Positions 47,590 to 56,411 of a stretch of DNA of 64,000 bases are shown in pieces. This stretch comes from Mesorhizobium liriopis (GTDB taxonomy: Bacteria > Pseudomonadota > Alphaproteobacteria > Rhizobiales > Rhizobiaceae). The stretch covers positions 186,001-250,000 of the forward strand of contig NZ_JAMXQS010000004.1 in NCBI RefSeq assembly GCF_024053505.1, read 5' to 3'. Position numbers and translations under genes: made by a program. Every line of letters starts with the position of its first letter. Position 1 is the first letter of the stretch. The notes below the pieces were generated by a model that worked only from the letters and a program-made list of their open reading frames with translations, searched no databases and had not been told where the DNA came from.

Positions 47590-49079
47590 CCCGCGCGCGC
47601 TTGCTCGATCATCAAGCCTGCCGTGGCCTTGGCCGAACCCACGACGCCGGGCACGCCGGCACCCGGATGCGTGCCGGCGCCGACCACGTAAAGGTTCGAG
47701 ATCACATCGTCGCGGTTGTGCGTGCGGAACCACGCACTCTGCGTCAGTATCGGCTCGAGGGAGAAGGCGGAGCCCAGATGGGCGTTCAATTCGTCGCGGA
47801 AGTCGTTGGGGCCGAAATGGCGGACCGTCACCAGTTCGCTGCGCAGGCCCGGCATGTAACGGGCCTCGAGATAGTCGAGGATCCGGTCGCGGTAGAGCGG
47901 GCCCTGGTGCTCCCAGTCGATATCGGCGCTGCCGAGATGCGGCACCGGCGCCAGAACGTAATAGGCGCCTTGGCCGGGCGGCGCGAGGGTGGGATCGGTG
48001 ATGCAGGGGGAATGGAGGTAGAGTGAAAAGTCCTGCGCCAGTTCGGGTCCCTTGAAGATCTCGCCGATGAGTTCCTTGTAGCGCGGGCCGAAGCAGACCG
48101 TGTGATGGGCCAGATCGGTGTGCAGGCGGTTGAGGCCGAAATAAATCACGAAGAGTGACATACTATGCCGCTTGGCCGCCAACCGCCTGGATTGCTTGGC
48201 TCCGCGCGCGTGACCCTTCAGCAGATCACGATAGGTATGAACCACATCGCCATTGGAGGCGACCATGTCGGTTGGAAAGAAGTCGCCTTTGGCGCGGACG
48301 CCGGTGATGCGATCACCCTCCGAAGCGATGTTTTCGACCGGTGTCGAAAGGAAGAGCCTGCCGCCGAGCCGCTCGAACAGCGCGACCATGCCCTTGATCA
48401 GCGCACCGGTGCCACCGCGCGGGAACCATACGCCCCCGGTGCGTTCCAGCGCGTGGATCAGCGTGTAGATGGAGGAGGTCGCGAATGGGTTGCCGCCGAC
48501 CAGCAGTGAATGAAATGAGAAAGCCTGGCGCAACTGCTCGTCCTGGATGAACTTCGCGACCATGGAGTAAACGCTGCGCCATGCCTGCAGACGTGCCAGT
48601 TGTGGCCCTGCGGCCATCATCGAGCGGAGGCTCAGGAATGGCACGGTGCCGAGCTTGACGTAGCCCTCCTGGTAAACTTCGCGCGAGTAGGCGAGGAAAC
48701 GGCGATAGCCTTCGAGATCGGCGGGCGACTTGGCTGCGATCTGTTTATCGAGGGCCGCTTGGTCGTCGGCATAGTCGAAGGAATAGCCGTCTTCCCAGGC
48801 GAGACGGTAGAATGGCGAGACCGGCAGGAGTTCGACATCCTGTTCCATCTTCTGGCCGGACAGGGACCAGAGTTCCCGCAGGCAGTCGGGATCGGTGATG
48901 ACGGTCGGGCCGGCATCGAAGGTGAAGCCCTGATCCTCGTAGACATAGGCGCGGCCGCCGGGCTTGTCGCGCTTTTCAAAGACAGTGGTCTGGATACCGG
49001 CCGACTGAAGACGGATGGCGAGTGCCAGCCCGCCGAAGCCGGCACCGATCACCACAGCCTGCTTGGGGTTTGCCGTCAC
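47586..49079 (-). CDS. crtI: Phytoene desaturase
   Basis: The product is 497 residues, an FAD-dependent desaturase that makes lycopene from phytoene in four steps. The N-terminal dinucleotide fold is VVIGAGFGGLALAIRLQSAG, then FEKRDKPGGRAYVYEDQGF with FDAGPTVITDP. The C-terminal CrtI signature is VVGAGTHPGAGVPGVVGSAKA. The start codon is GTG at 49079, overlapping the crtY stop. Four-step lycopene-forming type is inferred from the downstream crtY. Confidence 0.96.
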   Translation of the reverse strand: MTANPKQAVVIGAGFGGLALAIRLQSAGIQTTVFEKRDKPGGRAYVYEDQGFTFDAGPTVITDPDCLRELWSLSGQKMEQDVELLPVSPFYRLAWEDGYSFDYADDQAALDKQIAAKSPADLEGYRRFLAYSREVYQEGYVKLGTVPFLSLRSMMAAGPQLARLQAWRSVYSMVAKFIQDEQLRQAFSFHSLLVGGNPFATSSIYTLIHALERTGGVWFPRGGTGALIKGMVALFERLGGRLFLSTPVENIASEGDRITGVRAKGDFFPTDMVASNGDVVHTYRDLLKGHARGAKQSRRLAAKRHSMSLFVIYFGLNRLHTDLAHHTVCFGPRYKELIGEIFKGPELAQDFSLYLHSPCITDPTLAPPGQGAYYVLAPVPHLGSADIDWEHQGPLYRDRILDYLEARYMPGLRSELVTVRHFGPNDFRDELNAHLGSAFSLEPILTQSAWFRTHNRDDVISNLYVVGAGTHPGAGVPGVVGSAKATAGLMIEQARAG

Positions 49080-50221
49080 GCGCGTCCGTCCGAAAGAAGA
49101 GCCTTCATGGCTCCCAAGATGGGAACCGGCGGCTTGCCTGCCAGAAGCCTTAGCTTGTCGGAGACGATAAGCTCTGCGGCATAGAAGCGCGCGATCAAGT
49201 CGCCGGGCAAGCGGTAGAAGCGTTCCATTACCTGCCAGCGCCGGTCGGCGTGGCCGGCCAGAAACAGCATGCGGTTAAGCGCGCGAAGGAAGGACCGCTC
49301 ACGCCAAAGCTCTTTGGAATAGCTCGCAATCGCCTCATGGAGTGCAGGCGCAGAGAAGTCCCGCTGTTTCGCCACGAAATCTGCGACGCGAACGGCATCC
49401 GGCAGCGAATAGCCGGTAACAGGATGGAAGAAATTGCCACGGAGTCCGATGCTCGGCACGCCCCCGGTCTCGCGCCAAAAGCGGTCGATGTCGCCGCCAA
49501 GCGTGATGGGCAGCACACCATGTTCTTCGCGCAACGTCTCAACAGGCTCCCAGCCTTGGGCGCGACAGTAGTCGGCGATGCGCCGCTCGAGGGCAGGGCG
49601 ATCGACCCAGCCGCCATCCTCATAGGCCGTGTCCTCGACAAGGGCGGTGTCGGCCGAGAGGGGCAACACATAGGTGAAGCGGTAGCCGCCTTCCTGCGGC
49701 GTTGTAGCATCCATGATGATCGGGTTCGTCAGGCCGTGCGGCCGGGCAAAGCGAAGCTCCTGGCCGACAAAGGTCTGGAAGCGGATCGCCACTGCTTCGG
49801 TCCGGGGAATACCATCGGCGCGGATCACTGCATCGGCTTCCAGCCGCTCGCCGCCGTCCAGCAAGACGTGCTTCGGTCCGACTTGCGCCGCGCGGCTGTT
49901 CAAGCGCAGGCGGTGACCGAGAAGTGAAGTCAGGTGAGCGGCGAAGCGCTCCGCTGCAATCGAGTAGTAGGGGACAGGAAGATCGCGCCGAATGTTGGGA
50001 AAGCGCACGCTCTGGCCCGTCCAGCGATGACTGACGAGCGGCCGAACGAGGGCGTGTCCGGCATCCGTCAGGTCATCGTGATGAAAGCTCCAGGTGTGGT
50101 TGCCGCCCAAGGCGCTTTCAGCTTCCACCAGGGTGAAATCGATATCGGGCCGCGAGCGCATCAGTTCCAGCGCCAGCAATCCATTGGCGAGGCCGCCGCC
50201 CAGAAGGATGAGCTTGGTCAT
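49076..50221 (-). CDS. crtY: Lycopene beta-cyclase
   Basis: The product is 381 residues, a flavoprotein that cyclises both ends of lycopene to beta-carotene. It has the N-terminal fold LILLGGGLANGLLALEL, TWSFHHDDL, DAVIRADGIPRTEA, PLSADTALVEDTAYEDGG and RGNFFHPVTGYSLPDAVRVA, the CrtY-type C-terminal motif. The ATG overlaps the crtX stop by four bases. Together with crtI it supplies beta-carotene for CrtZ. Confidence 0.95.
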   Translation of the reverse strand: MTKLILLGGGLANGLLALELMRSRPDIDFTLVEAESALGGNHTWSFHHDDLTDAGHALVRPLVSHRWTGQSVRFPNIRRDLPVPYYSIAAERFAAHLTSLLGHRLRLNSRAAQVGPKHVLLDGGERLEADAVIRADGIPRTEAVAIRFQTFVGQELRFARPHGLTNPIIMDATTPQEGGYRFTYVLPLSADTALVEDTAYEDGGWVDRPALERRIADYCRAQGWEPVETLREEHGVLPITLGGDIDRFWRETGGVPSIGLRGNFFHPVTGYSLPDAVRVADFVAKQRDFSAPALHEAIASYSKELWRERSFLRALNRMLFLAGHADRRWQVMERFYRLPGDLIARFYAAELIVSDKLRLLAGKPPVPILGAMKALLSDGRA

Positions 50222-51507
50222 TCGGCGGCGACTGCATGCGTATGCAGGACGCGTTGGCGCGTTATCAGTGCCTGCTCAGCGATGCGCGCCGCTTCTTTCG
50301 CACCGCCCGACACGGCCAACTCGGCTTGCAATGATTTCGCGCGTCGCTTGGCAAGCTCATCGGACAGCAAGCGTCGAAGAGATGCCGTGATGACGTCATG
50401 GCTTGCATTCGGTTTCAGGATTTCGCCGATGCCGAGCCGCTTGAGCCGCGCGCCGATCGCCGGCTGATCGAAGGCAAGAGGCATGTTGAGCATGGGGGTG
50501 CCCGCGCTGAGGCAATCAAGAACCGTGTTCAGCCCGGCATGGCTTACCACGCAGTCGGCTCGGCGCACCGCCTCATCCTGATCGACGCGATCGACCACCC
50601 AATCGGCATCGATGGTCGCGGCCTGTTCATTAGAAAGCGCCCCGCAATGCGCGACAAGGAGTTGCGCGCCGACCATGCGGCAGGCGCGCGCCACGCGGTG
50701 GAAAATCTCGATGCGATGGCCCTGAAGCGTGCCGAGCGAGCAGAACACGAATGGCTTTGCGGGATCCAACGGCGGAAGAGTGGCGGCTTGCGGTTCGGTG
50801 GTGCGGCGCAACGGTCCGACATAGTGGAAATGAGCAGGCAGTTCAGCGCGTGGGAAATCAAGTCCTCCGACGATCTGCGAGATATCGGCGAGGGGCGACA
50901 GGCAGTCCGACTGCGTGCCCTTGGGGGCGCAGCCGAGGCGTTGCGCCTCGCGAGCGATCATGCGTTCGAGGCTTCGTGTCAGCCAACCGGCGACCATCAC
51001 GCCACCGCGATTGCGTTTCAGGCCTTTCTCTGACGGGTCATAGTCCCAATCGAGCACCGGCAGTGGGATCGCCGGTTCGCGATTGTTCGGCAGTGCCGCT
51101 GCAACCGTGACGAAGGGCAGGCCGCAATGCTCGGCGACCAGCGCGCCGGCACTTTCCGCTTGATCGGCGACGACCCCTTGGATGCCGAGCTGTCGGACGA
51201 TGGCAGGCGCGTCGCGACACAGGCTTTCCGTCATCGTCGCCATGTTGTTTATCGTTCGCATGACGCCGAAGGGAAAACCCGTGCGGCGCGAATCTCTCAC
51301 GACCTGTTGGGGCGTCCAGCTACAAAGTTCCGCCCGGATGGGGGCGAGGGGCATGTTCGAACGGAGAGCCGGATGGTGGATCAGCACGCATTCGTGCCCA
51401 CGCGCTTCCAACGCTTCCGACAAGGCATGATGCGCCGCCAGATGGCTTGGAAAGGGCGGTGAGAAGAAGGCGATCCTCACGCAGAACAGGTCCGATCGAA
51501 CATCCAT
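50218..51507 (-). CDS. crtX: Zeaxanthin glucosyltransferase
   Basis: The product is 429 residues, a GT1/UGT-type glycosyltransferase. It would add glucose from UDP-glucose to the hydroxyls of zeaxanthin. The N-terminus IAFFSPPFPSHLAAHHALSEALEARGHE and the C-terminal donor site VVSHAGLNTVLDCLSAGTPMLNMPLAFDQPAIGARL are the CrtX pattern. The start may be the ATG at 51507 or a GTG nine codons in; neither has a strong ribosome site. It is first in the crtXYIB operon and divergent from the molybdoenzyme gene. Confidence 0.9.
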   Translation of the reverse strand: MDVRSDLFCVRIAFFSPPFPSHLAAHHALSEALEARGHECVLIHHPALRSNMPLAPIRAELCSWTPQQVVRDSRRTGFPFGVMRTINNMATMTESLCRDAPAIVRQLGIQGVVADQAESAGALVAEHCGLPFVTVAAALPNNREPAIPLPVLDWDYDPSEKGLKRNRGGVMVAGWLTRSLERMIAREAQRLGCAPKGTQSDCLSPLADISQIVGGLDFPRAELPAHFHYVGPLRRTTEPQAATLPPLDPAKPFVFCSLGTLQGHRIEIFHRVARACRMVGAQLLVAHCGALSNEQAATIDADWVVDRVDQDEAVRRADCVVSHAGLNTVLDCLSAGTPMLNMPLAFDQPAIGARLKRLGIGEILKPNASHDVITASLRRLLSDELAKRRAKSLQAELAVSGGAKEAARIAEQALITRQRVLHTHAVAAE

Positions 51508-51634
51508 GTGAAACTAGGCGGCAAAGGGCAGTTCGGCCAGCCTTCGGCGCTTCGCGACAAAGTGAATCAACAGCTGCCTGAACCCCACCCCGCTCCAAGC
51601 GTTCAGTTCGAACATCTCGTGCCGGGAGTTTCGC

Positions 51635-53932
51635 ATGGACGAATCGACGATGAAGCCGCAGATCGAGCACTACGAGGGTGCCGCCGGCGGATGGGGTTCG
51701 GCTAAGGGGCTGACGCAAATCCTCGAACGCACACGCTCGACCAAGGCTCTGCCGGTCCTGTGGAAGCAGAACAAGCCCGAAGGGTTCATGTGCGTGTCAT
51801 GCGCCTGGGCGAAGCCCGCCAAGCCGCATACGTTCGAATTCTGCGAGAACGGTGCGAAGGCGACCGCATGGGAGCTGACCGCAGACCGTTGCACACCTGA
51901 TTTCTTCGCCCAGCACACCGTCAGCGAGCTCAAGGGCTGGAGCGACTACGCGCTCGAAATGACCGGTCGGCTGACGCATCCGATGCGCTATGACGCGGCC
52001 TCCGACAAATACGTGCCGGTCGAGTGGGATGAAACCTTCGCCGAGATCGGCCGTGAGCTTCGCAAGATCAAGGCGCATGATCCGAAGCGGACGATCTTCT
52101 ATGCCTCGGGTCGCGCCTCGCTCGAAACGAGCTTCATGTATTCGCTGCTGGCGCGAGCTTACGGGAACAATAACCTGCCCGATAGTTCGAACATGTGCCA
52201 TGAGACGACTTCGGTCGCATTGCCGCGCACTATCGGCGTGCCGGTCGGGACTGTGCTTCTGGAAGATTTCGAGACCACCGATCTCATTTTCGCGTTCGGC
52301 CAGAATGTCGGCACCAACAGCCCGCGCCTGCTTCATCCCCTGCAGGAAGCGCGCAAGCGCGGCATCAGCATCATCACGTTCAATCCCTTGCGCGAGCGCG
52401 GCTGGGAGCGCTTCAAGAATCCGCAATCACCCATGGAAATGGTGGGCGGCGAGGAAACGCAGATTTCCACCCAATACAATCAGGTTCACCCCGGCGGCGA
52501 CATCGCTGCCTGCTTCGGCATCGCGAAAGCGCTGTTCGCCCTCGAAGACGATGCGCGCAGGGCAGGCAACGAGTCGGTGATCGATTGGGAGTTCATCCAG
52601 GATCACACGCATGGCTTCGAAGCGTTCGAGAAGGCCGCGCGGGAGATGGAATGGAGCGACATCGAAACCCGCTCCGGGCTCAAGCGTCCCGTTCTCGAAC
52701 GTGCGGCGCAGACCTATGCCAATGCCAAGGCAACGATTTTTCTCTACGGCATGGGACTGACGCAACACGTCCACGGCGTGGAGTCGCTGGACATGATCGT
52801 CAACCTGATGCTGATGCGGGGCAATATCGGTCGGCCCGGTTCAGGCATCTGCCCGGTGCGTGGCCACTCCAATGTGCAGGGCCAGCGCACCGTCGGCATC
52901 ACCGAGAAGCCGGAACTGGTGCCGAACGCCAAGCTACGTGAACTCTTCCACTTCGAACCGCCCATGGAAAAAGGCCACAACACGGTCGAGGGATGTGAAG
53001 CCATTCTCAAGGGCGAGGTGGACGGGTTCATCGGGCTCGGCGGCAACTTCCTGCGCGCCATCCCCGACACGGTGCGGATGGAAGACGCGTGGTCACGCAT
53101 GGCGCTCACGGTTCAGGTCGCGACCAAGCTCAATCGCAGCCATCTGGTGAACGGGAAGGTCGCCTATCTGCTGCCTTGCATCGCACGCAGCGAGATCGAC
53201 CGGCAGAATGGAGTGGCGCAGGCTGTTTCGATGGAAGACAGCACGACCTGCATTCACGGCTCATGGGGGCAGGTGGAGCCGGCATCCGAGCACCTTCTGT
53301 CCGAGCCCCGGATCGTGGCCGGGTTCGCCAAGGCTGCGCTCGACCCCAATCCAGCCATGCCGTGGGACGAATGGGCGAGCGACTACGCCAAGGTGCGTGA
53401 CGTAATCGAACAGGTCTATCCGGACCAGTTCGAAAGCTTCAACGCGCGGCTCTGGAAGAGGGGTGGCTTTCCCCGACCCTTGCCGGCCCGCAATCGCGTT
53501 TGGAAGACGCCGACCAAGCGCGCGAACTTCTTCGTGCCCGAAGTGGTGAGCGCCGATGGGCGCGAGAAAGATGCCGAGGGCGTGCTGCGGCTGGTCACCG
53601 TGCGCTCGAACGACCAGTTCAATACCACGGTCTACGGCTACGACGATCGGTTTCGCGGCATCAAGGGCACGCGTCAGATCATCATGATGAACGAGGGCGA
53701 CATGAGGCGATTATCGCTGAAGGACGGCGACCTGATCACGCTTCGTTCGGCGGAGGACGACGGGCACAAGCGCGAGGTACCGGACTTACGGGTCGTGACG
53801 TATTCCATTCCGGAAGGGTCGATCGCGGGATATTTTCCGGAGTTGAACCCGCTCATTCCGGTGAGCCACTACGCCAAGGAAAGCTTCGTGCCAGCGGGTA
53901 AATCGGTGCCGGTGCTCCTGTCGAAAAACTAG
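51635..53932 (+). CDS. FdhF/YdeP family molybdopterin oxidoreductase
   Basis: The product is 765 residues. It matches the YdeP (TIGR01701) branch of the DMSO-reductase family: a cysteine set Cys53, Cys56 and Cys70 (MCVSCAWAK...FEFC), GRASLETSFMYSLLARAYG, SSNMCHETT with the probable Mo ligand Cys188, GMGLTQHVHGVESLDMIVNLMLMRGNIG and the C-terminal cofactor domain SNDQFNTTVYGYDDR. E. coli YdeP supports acid resistance; the reaction is unknown. It has no Tat signal, so it is cytosolic. No fdhD or formate-dehydrogenase partner is adjacent. Confidence 0.92.
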   Translation: MDESTMKPQIEHYEGAAGGWGSAKGLTQILERTRSTKALPVLWKQNKPEGFMCVSCAWAKPAKPHTFEFCENGAKATAWELTADRCTPDFFAQHTVSELKGWSDYALEMTGRLTHPMRYDAASDKYVPVEWDETFAEIGRELRKIKAHDPKRTIFYASGRASLETSFMYSLLARAYGNNNLPDSSNMCHETTSVALPRTIGVPVGTVLLEDFETTDLIFAFGQNVGTNSPRLLHPLQEARKRGISIITFNPLRERGWERFKNPQSPMEMVGGEETQISTQYNQVHPGGDIAACFGIAKALFALEDDARRAGNESVIDWEFIQDHTHGFEAFEKAAREMEWSDIETRSGLKRPVLERAAQTYANAKATIFLYGMGLTQHVHGVESLDMIVNLMLMRGNIGRPGSGICPVRGHSNVQGQRTVGITEKPELVPNAKLRELFHFEPPMEKGHNTVEGCEAILKGEVDGFIGLGGNFLRAIPDTVRMEDAWSRMALTVQVATKLNRSHLVNGKVAYLLPCIARSEIDRQNGVAQAVSMEDSTTCIHGSWGQVEPASEHLLSEPRIVAGFAKAALDPNPAMPWDEWASDYAKVRDVIEQVYPDQFESFNARLWKRGGFPRPLPARNRVWKTPTKRANFFVPEVVSADGREKDAEGVLRLVTVRSNDQFNTTVYGYDDRFRGIKGTRQIIMMNEGDMRRLSLKDGDLITLRSAEDDGHKREVPDLRVVTYSIPEGSIAGYFPELNPLIPVSHYAKESFVPAGKSVPVLLSKN

Positions 53933-53947
53933 ACCGAGGACTCGGCA

Positions 53948-53972
53948 AGGCGGAGTCGTAGCGACTCCGCTT
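53948..53972. terminator. Hairpin between convergent genes, terminator-like
   Basis: GCGGAGTCG (53950-53958) and CGACTCCGC (53962-53970) form a perfect 9-bp stem with a 3-base TAG loop. There is no clear U-tract on either side, so it may be a weak or Rho-assisted terminator between the molybdoenzyme gene and the 58-residue gene. Confidence 0.55.
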
Positions 53973-53983
53973 CGCGATGAACC

Positions 53984-54160
53984 TCAGTCCAGCGCCCGCG
54001 CCAGGATGTCCCGCAATTTGGTCGCTTCCGCTTCCTCAAGATGCAGGGTGACCTTTCCACCACGCACATCGGTGAGTGTGACTGCAATGCGCTTCTTGCT
54101 CTGCGCGGGCTCTACGCCGACGACATCGAAGTCGTGCGCGTCCTTGTCTTTCTCGCTCAT
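53984..54160 (-). CDS. 58-residue conserved-type small protein
   Basis: The frame from ATG 54160 to TGA 53984 encodes 58 residues, starting MSEKDKDAHDFDVVGVEPAQ and ending LRDILARALD. It is acidic at the start and mixed helix/strand after. The ATG overlaps the lipid-kinase stop codon by four bases, which strongly supports its being a real, co-translated gene. The middle VTLTDVRGGKVTLHLEEAEATKL looks like a small beta-hairpin plus helix fold. I do not recognise the family. A hairpin lies just downstream. Confidence 0.75.
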   Translation of the reverse strand: MSEKDKDAHDFDVVGVEPAQSKKRIAVTLTDVRGGKVTLHLEEAEATKLRDILARALD

Positions 54161-55071
54161 GTCGCAGCCTGCTTTCCTGGCGTTTCCCGGGGTGCGTAGA
54201 CCTGAATGGCCTTTGGCCTGATCTTGAAATGCGCCGGCGTTTCCGTGGTCAGCTCGCCATCCGTGTTGACCGGCCGCGGCCTGGAGGTCCGGATCGTCAC
54301 CTCCGTCGTGCGAAACGCGCGTACATCATCCCACTGGCCCTGCGTTCCTTTTCGCAAGGAAGGCAGAAGGCGCATCAGGCGCCACCAGTGGTCGACTTCG
54401 AGAGAGTAGAAATCGAGTTTGCCGTCATCGGCGGTCGCATTTTCTTCCACCGTCATGCCGCCGCCATAGTGGCGGCCATTGCCGACCGAAACCTGCAGCG
54501 TCTTGATCTTTTCCGTGGTGCCATCGTGCTCCAACCGGGCGGTGAAGAGGCGCGACTTGGCGAGCAGGCGGGCGGCGACGAGGCCGTAGCCGAAAACGCC
54601 GAACTTCTTCTTGGCATCGGCCGAGAGCTGGGCGGCGAGTTCCGCGCTGAAGCCGATAGAGGCGACGTTGAAGAAGAGGTGCCCGTTGACCTCACCGAGA
54701 TCGATGGCGCGGGGTTCGATCTGGGTGATCACACGCGCGGCTTCCACCGGATCTGGGGGCAGGCCGATCGTGCGGGCGAAATCGTTGGCGGTGCCGAGCG
54801 GAAGGACCGCGAGCGGCAGCTGCGTTTCCATGAGCGCCTTGGCCGAGGCATTCAGTGATCCGTCACCGCCGCCGACGATGACGAGATCGCAATCATCGGC
54901 AGACTCACGGATGAGGTCGCCCAGGCTCTCGTTTTCGCCGGGTTTGCGGCGGACGAGGGTAAAGCCCGAGGACATCAGGAGATCGCAGGCCTGATCGATC
55001 GACTCGGCGCCGCGGCGCGCCTTGGGATTGACCAGAAGCAGCGCGCGCTTGCGCTTGCCGTTTGATTGCAC
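54157..55071 (-). CDS. Diacylglycerol/lipid kinase family protein
   Basis: The product is 304 residues, a YegS/DgkB-type lipid kinase. The N-terminal catalytic domain has LLLVNPKARRGAESID, the nucleotide motif VIVGGGDGSLNASAKALM (GGDGT-like) and PLGTANDFARTIG; VNTDGELTTETPAHFKIRPKAI near the C-terminus is the family's substrate-side Asp-Gly-Glu motif. It phosphorylates a lipid such as diacylglycerol, exact substrate unknown. The start is GTG at 55071. The stop overlaps the 58-residue gene. The gap to the upstream ATC-hydrolase gene is 63 bp. Confidence 0.9.
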   Translation of the reverse strand: MQSNGKRKRALLLVNPKARRGAESIDQACDLLMSSGFTLVRRKPGENESLGDLIRESADDCDLVIVGGGDGSLNASAKALMETQLPLAVLPLGTANDFARTIGLPPDPVEAARVITQIEPRAIDLGEVNGHLFFNVASIGFSAELAAQLSADAKKKFGVFGYGLVAARLLAKSRLFTARLEHDGTTEKIKTLQVSVGNGRHYGGGMTVEENATADDGKLDFYSLEVDHWWRLMRLLPSLRKGTQGQWDDVRAFRTTEVTIRTSRPRPVNTDGELTTETPAHFKIRPKAIQVYAPRETPGKQAAT

Positions 55072-55134
55072 GGAATGCCTCTCGAGCTTCGAATGTTCGG
55101 CACCATATAGGAGCGCGGCGTGGCGCTGGAAGGA

Positions 55135-55629
55135 TCAGCCGTCGCGGTCGGCGAGATGAATGTGACAGCAGCCATCGCCATGACCGGGCACCCATGTGCG
55201 GTTCTCGAAGCGCACGCCGGATGTCTCGAACAAGCCGCGGTCGAAGGCGCCCGCAATGCGGCAAAGCGTGGCGAGTTTTTCGTCGCCGACGCCGGCCTGC
55301 ACCCACGCATCCTTGAGCGGGCAGCGGCGGACGCGGAAGGTGATCGCGTGCTCAGAGCGTTCCACATCGGTCGGATACATGCGCCCATCATCGGGGCTGA
55401 CCGCAAGGAAAGCCTCGCCGAGCGCACGGGCATCGTTGGGACCGAAGCGGGCGAAAGCGGCATGGGCGACTTCCTGGCCGCGCTTCTCGATGGCGCGGAC
55501 GAGCACACTCTCGGCGGCATCGGGGCCGAGTTCGCTGGTCAGTTCTTCCAGCATCAGGCGGTAGAGATCGGCACGGTTGCGGAAGGCGCTGTCGAGTTCA
55601 CGCGAGAGGATTTCGGCACGGTCGGTCAT
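55135..55629 (-). CDS. ATC-hydrolase family protein (PF14196-like)
   Basis: The product is 164 residues. It resembles the L-2-amino-thiazoline-4-carboxylic acid hydrolase family, with RRCPLKDAWVQAGVGDEKLATLCRIAGAFDRG and HGDGCCHIHL, the conserved Cys and Asp positions. The founding enzyme of Pseudomonas opens the thiazoline ring to give a cysteine precursor; most relatives are uncharacterised. The ATG is two bases after the stop of the upstream ABC ATPase gene, so it is the sixth gene of the importer operon. That suggests the imported compound is its substrate, which is inference. Confidence 0.72.
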   Translation of the reverse strand: MTDRAEILSRELDSAFRNRADLYRLMLEELTSELGPDAAESVLVRAIEKRGQEVAHAAFARFGPNDARALGEAFLAVSPDDGRMYPTDVERSEHAITFRVRRCPLKDAWVQAGVGDEKLATLCRIAGAFDRGLFETSGVRFENRTWVPGHGDGCCHIHLADRDG

Positions 55630-55631
55630 CG

Positions 55632-56411
55632 TCAGGCCTTTCGGTTGAGACGGGGCGCGGCAGCGAGAAGCGTGCGGGCGATACGCGATTGCGGGTCGGA
55701 AATGACGGCATCGACCGTCCCGGTTTCCACGATGCGGCCGCCGTCCATGACCGCGACGTGGTGGGCGAAGCGATGGACCACGGCGAGGTCGTGGCTGATA
55801 AAGAGATAAGAAAGGTTTTCCTCCGCTTGGAGGCGGGCGAGGAGGTCGAGCACTTGGCCGCGCACGGAGACATCGAGCGCGGAGGTGGCTTCATCGAGCA
55901 CGACGAGGCGCGGATGGCTGGCCAGTGCGCGGGCGATGGCGACGCGCTGGCGCTGGCCACCGGAAATCTCATGGATGGTGCGCGACGAGAGCGCGGGATC
56001 GAGACCTACACGCCGAAGGAGTTCGGCGATCTGTTCGCGGCGCTGGGTCCGTGGAGCGACCGCATGAATGCGCAAGGGATCGGCGATGGCGCTTTCCACG
56101 GTCGCGCGCGGGTTGAAGGCGGCGAGCGGGTCCTGGAACACGGCCTGCATGCGGGCGCGCTTGTGGCGCAAGGTGCCACCTGACAGCGCCAGCCAATCCT
56201 CGCCCTCGAACCGGATCGCGCCCGCATCGGGTTCGAGGAGGCGCAACACGAGGCGGGCGAGCGTGGACTTGCCGCTGCCCGAGGGGCCGACGACCGCGAG
56301 GGTTTCGCCGAGGCCGAGCGTCAGGCTGGCGTCGTCAACGGCGGCAAAGCTTTCGCCGCCGCGCTTGAAGCGTTTGGTAATGCCTGACCCTTCGAGGAGC
56401 GGCGCGGTCAT
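55632..56411 (-). CDS. ABC transporter ATP-binding protein (NikE/DppF type)
   Basis: The product is 259 residues from the ATG at 56411, overlapping the upstream ATPase gene by four bases (ATGA). One ABC module: Walker A GPSGSGKST, Q-loop VFQDPLAAFNPR, signature ISGGQRQRVAIARALA, Walker B LVVLDEATSALD and the switch His in FISHDLAVV. It lacks the C-terminal 60-residue oligopeptide extension of DppF/OppF and is close to NikE in size. It partners the next ATPase in an inner-membrane importer. Confidence 0.93.
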   Translation of the reverse strand: MTAPLLEGSGITKRFKRGGESFAAVDDASLTLGLGETLAVVGPSGSGKSTLARLVLRLLEPDAGAIRFEGEDWLALSGGTLRHKRARMQAVFQDPLAAFNPRATVESAIADPLRIHAVAPRTQRREQIAELLRRVGLDPALSSRTIHEISGGQRQRVAIARALASHPRLVVLDEATSALDVSVRGQVLDLLARLQAEENLSYLFISHDLAVVHRFAHHVAVMDGGRIVETGTVDAVISDPQSRIARTLLAAAPRLNRKA

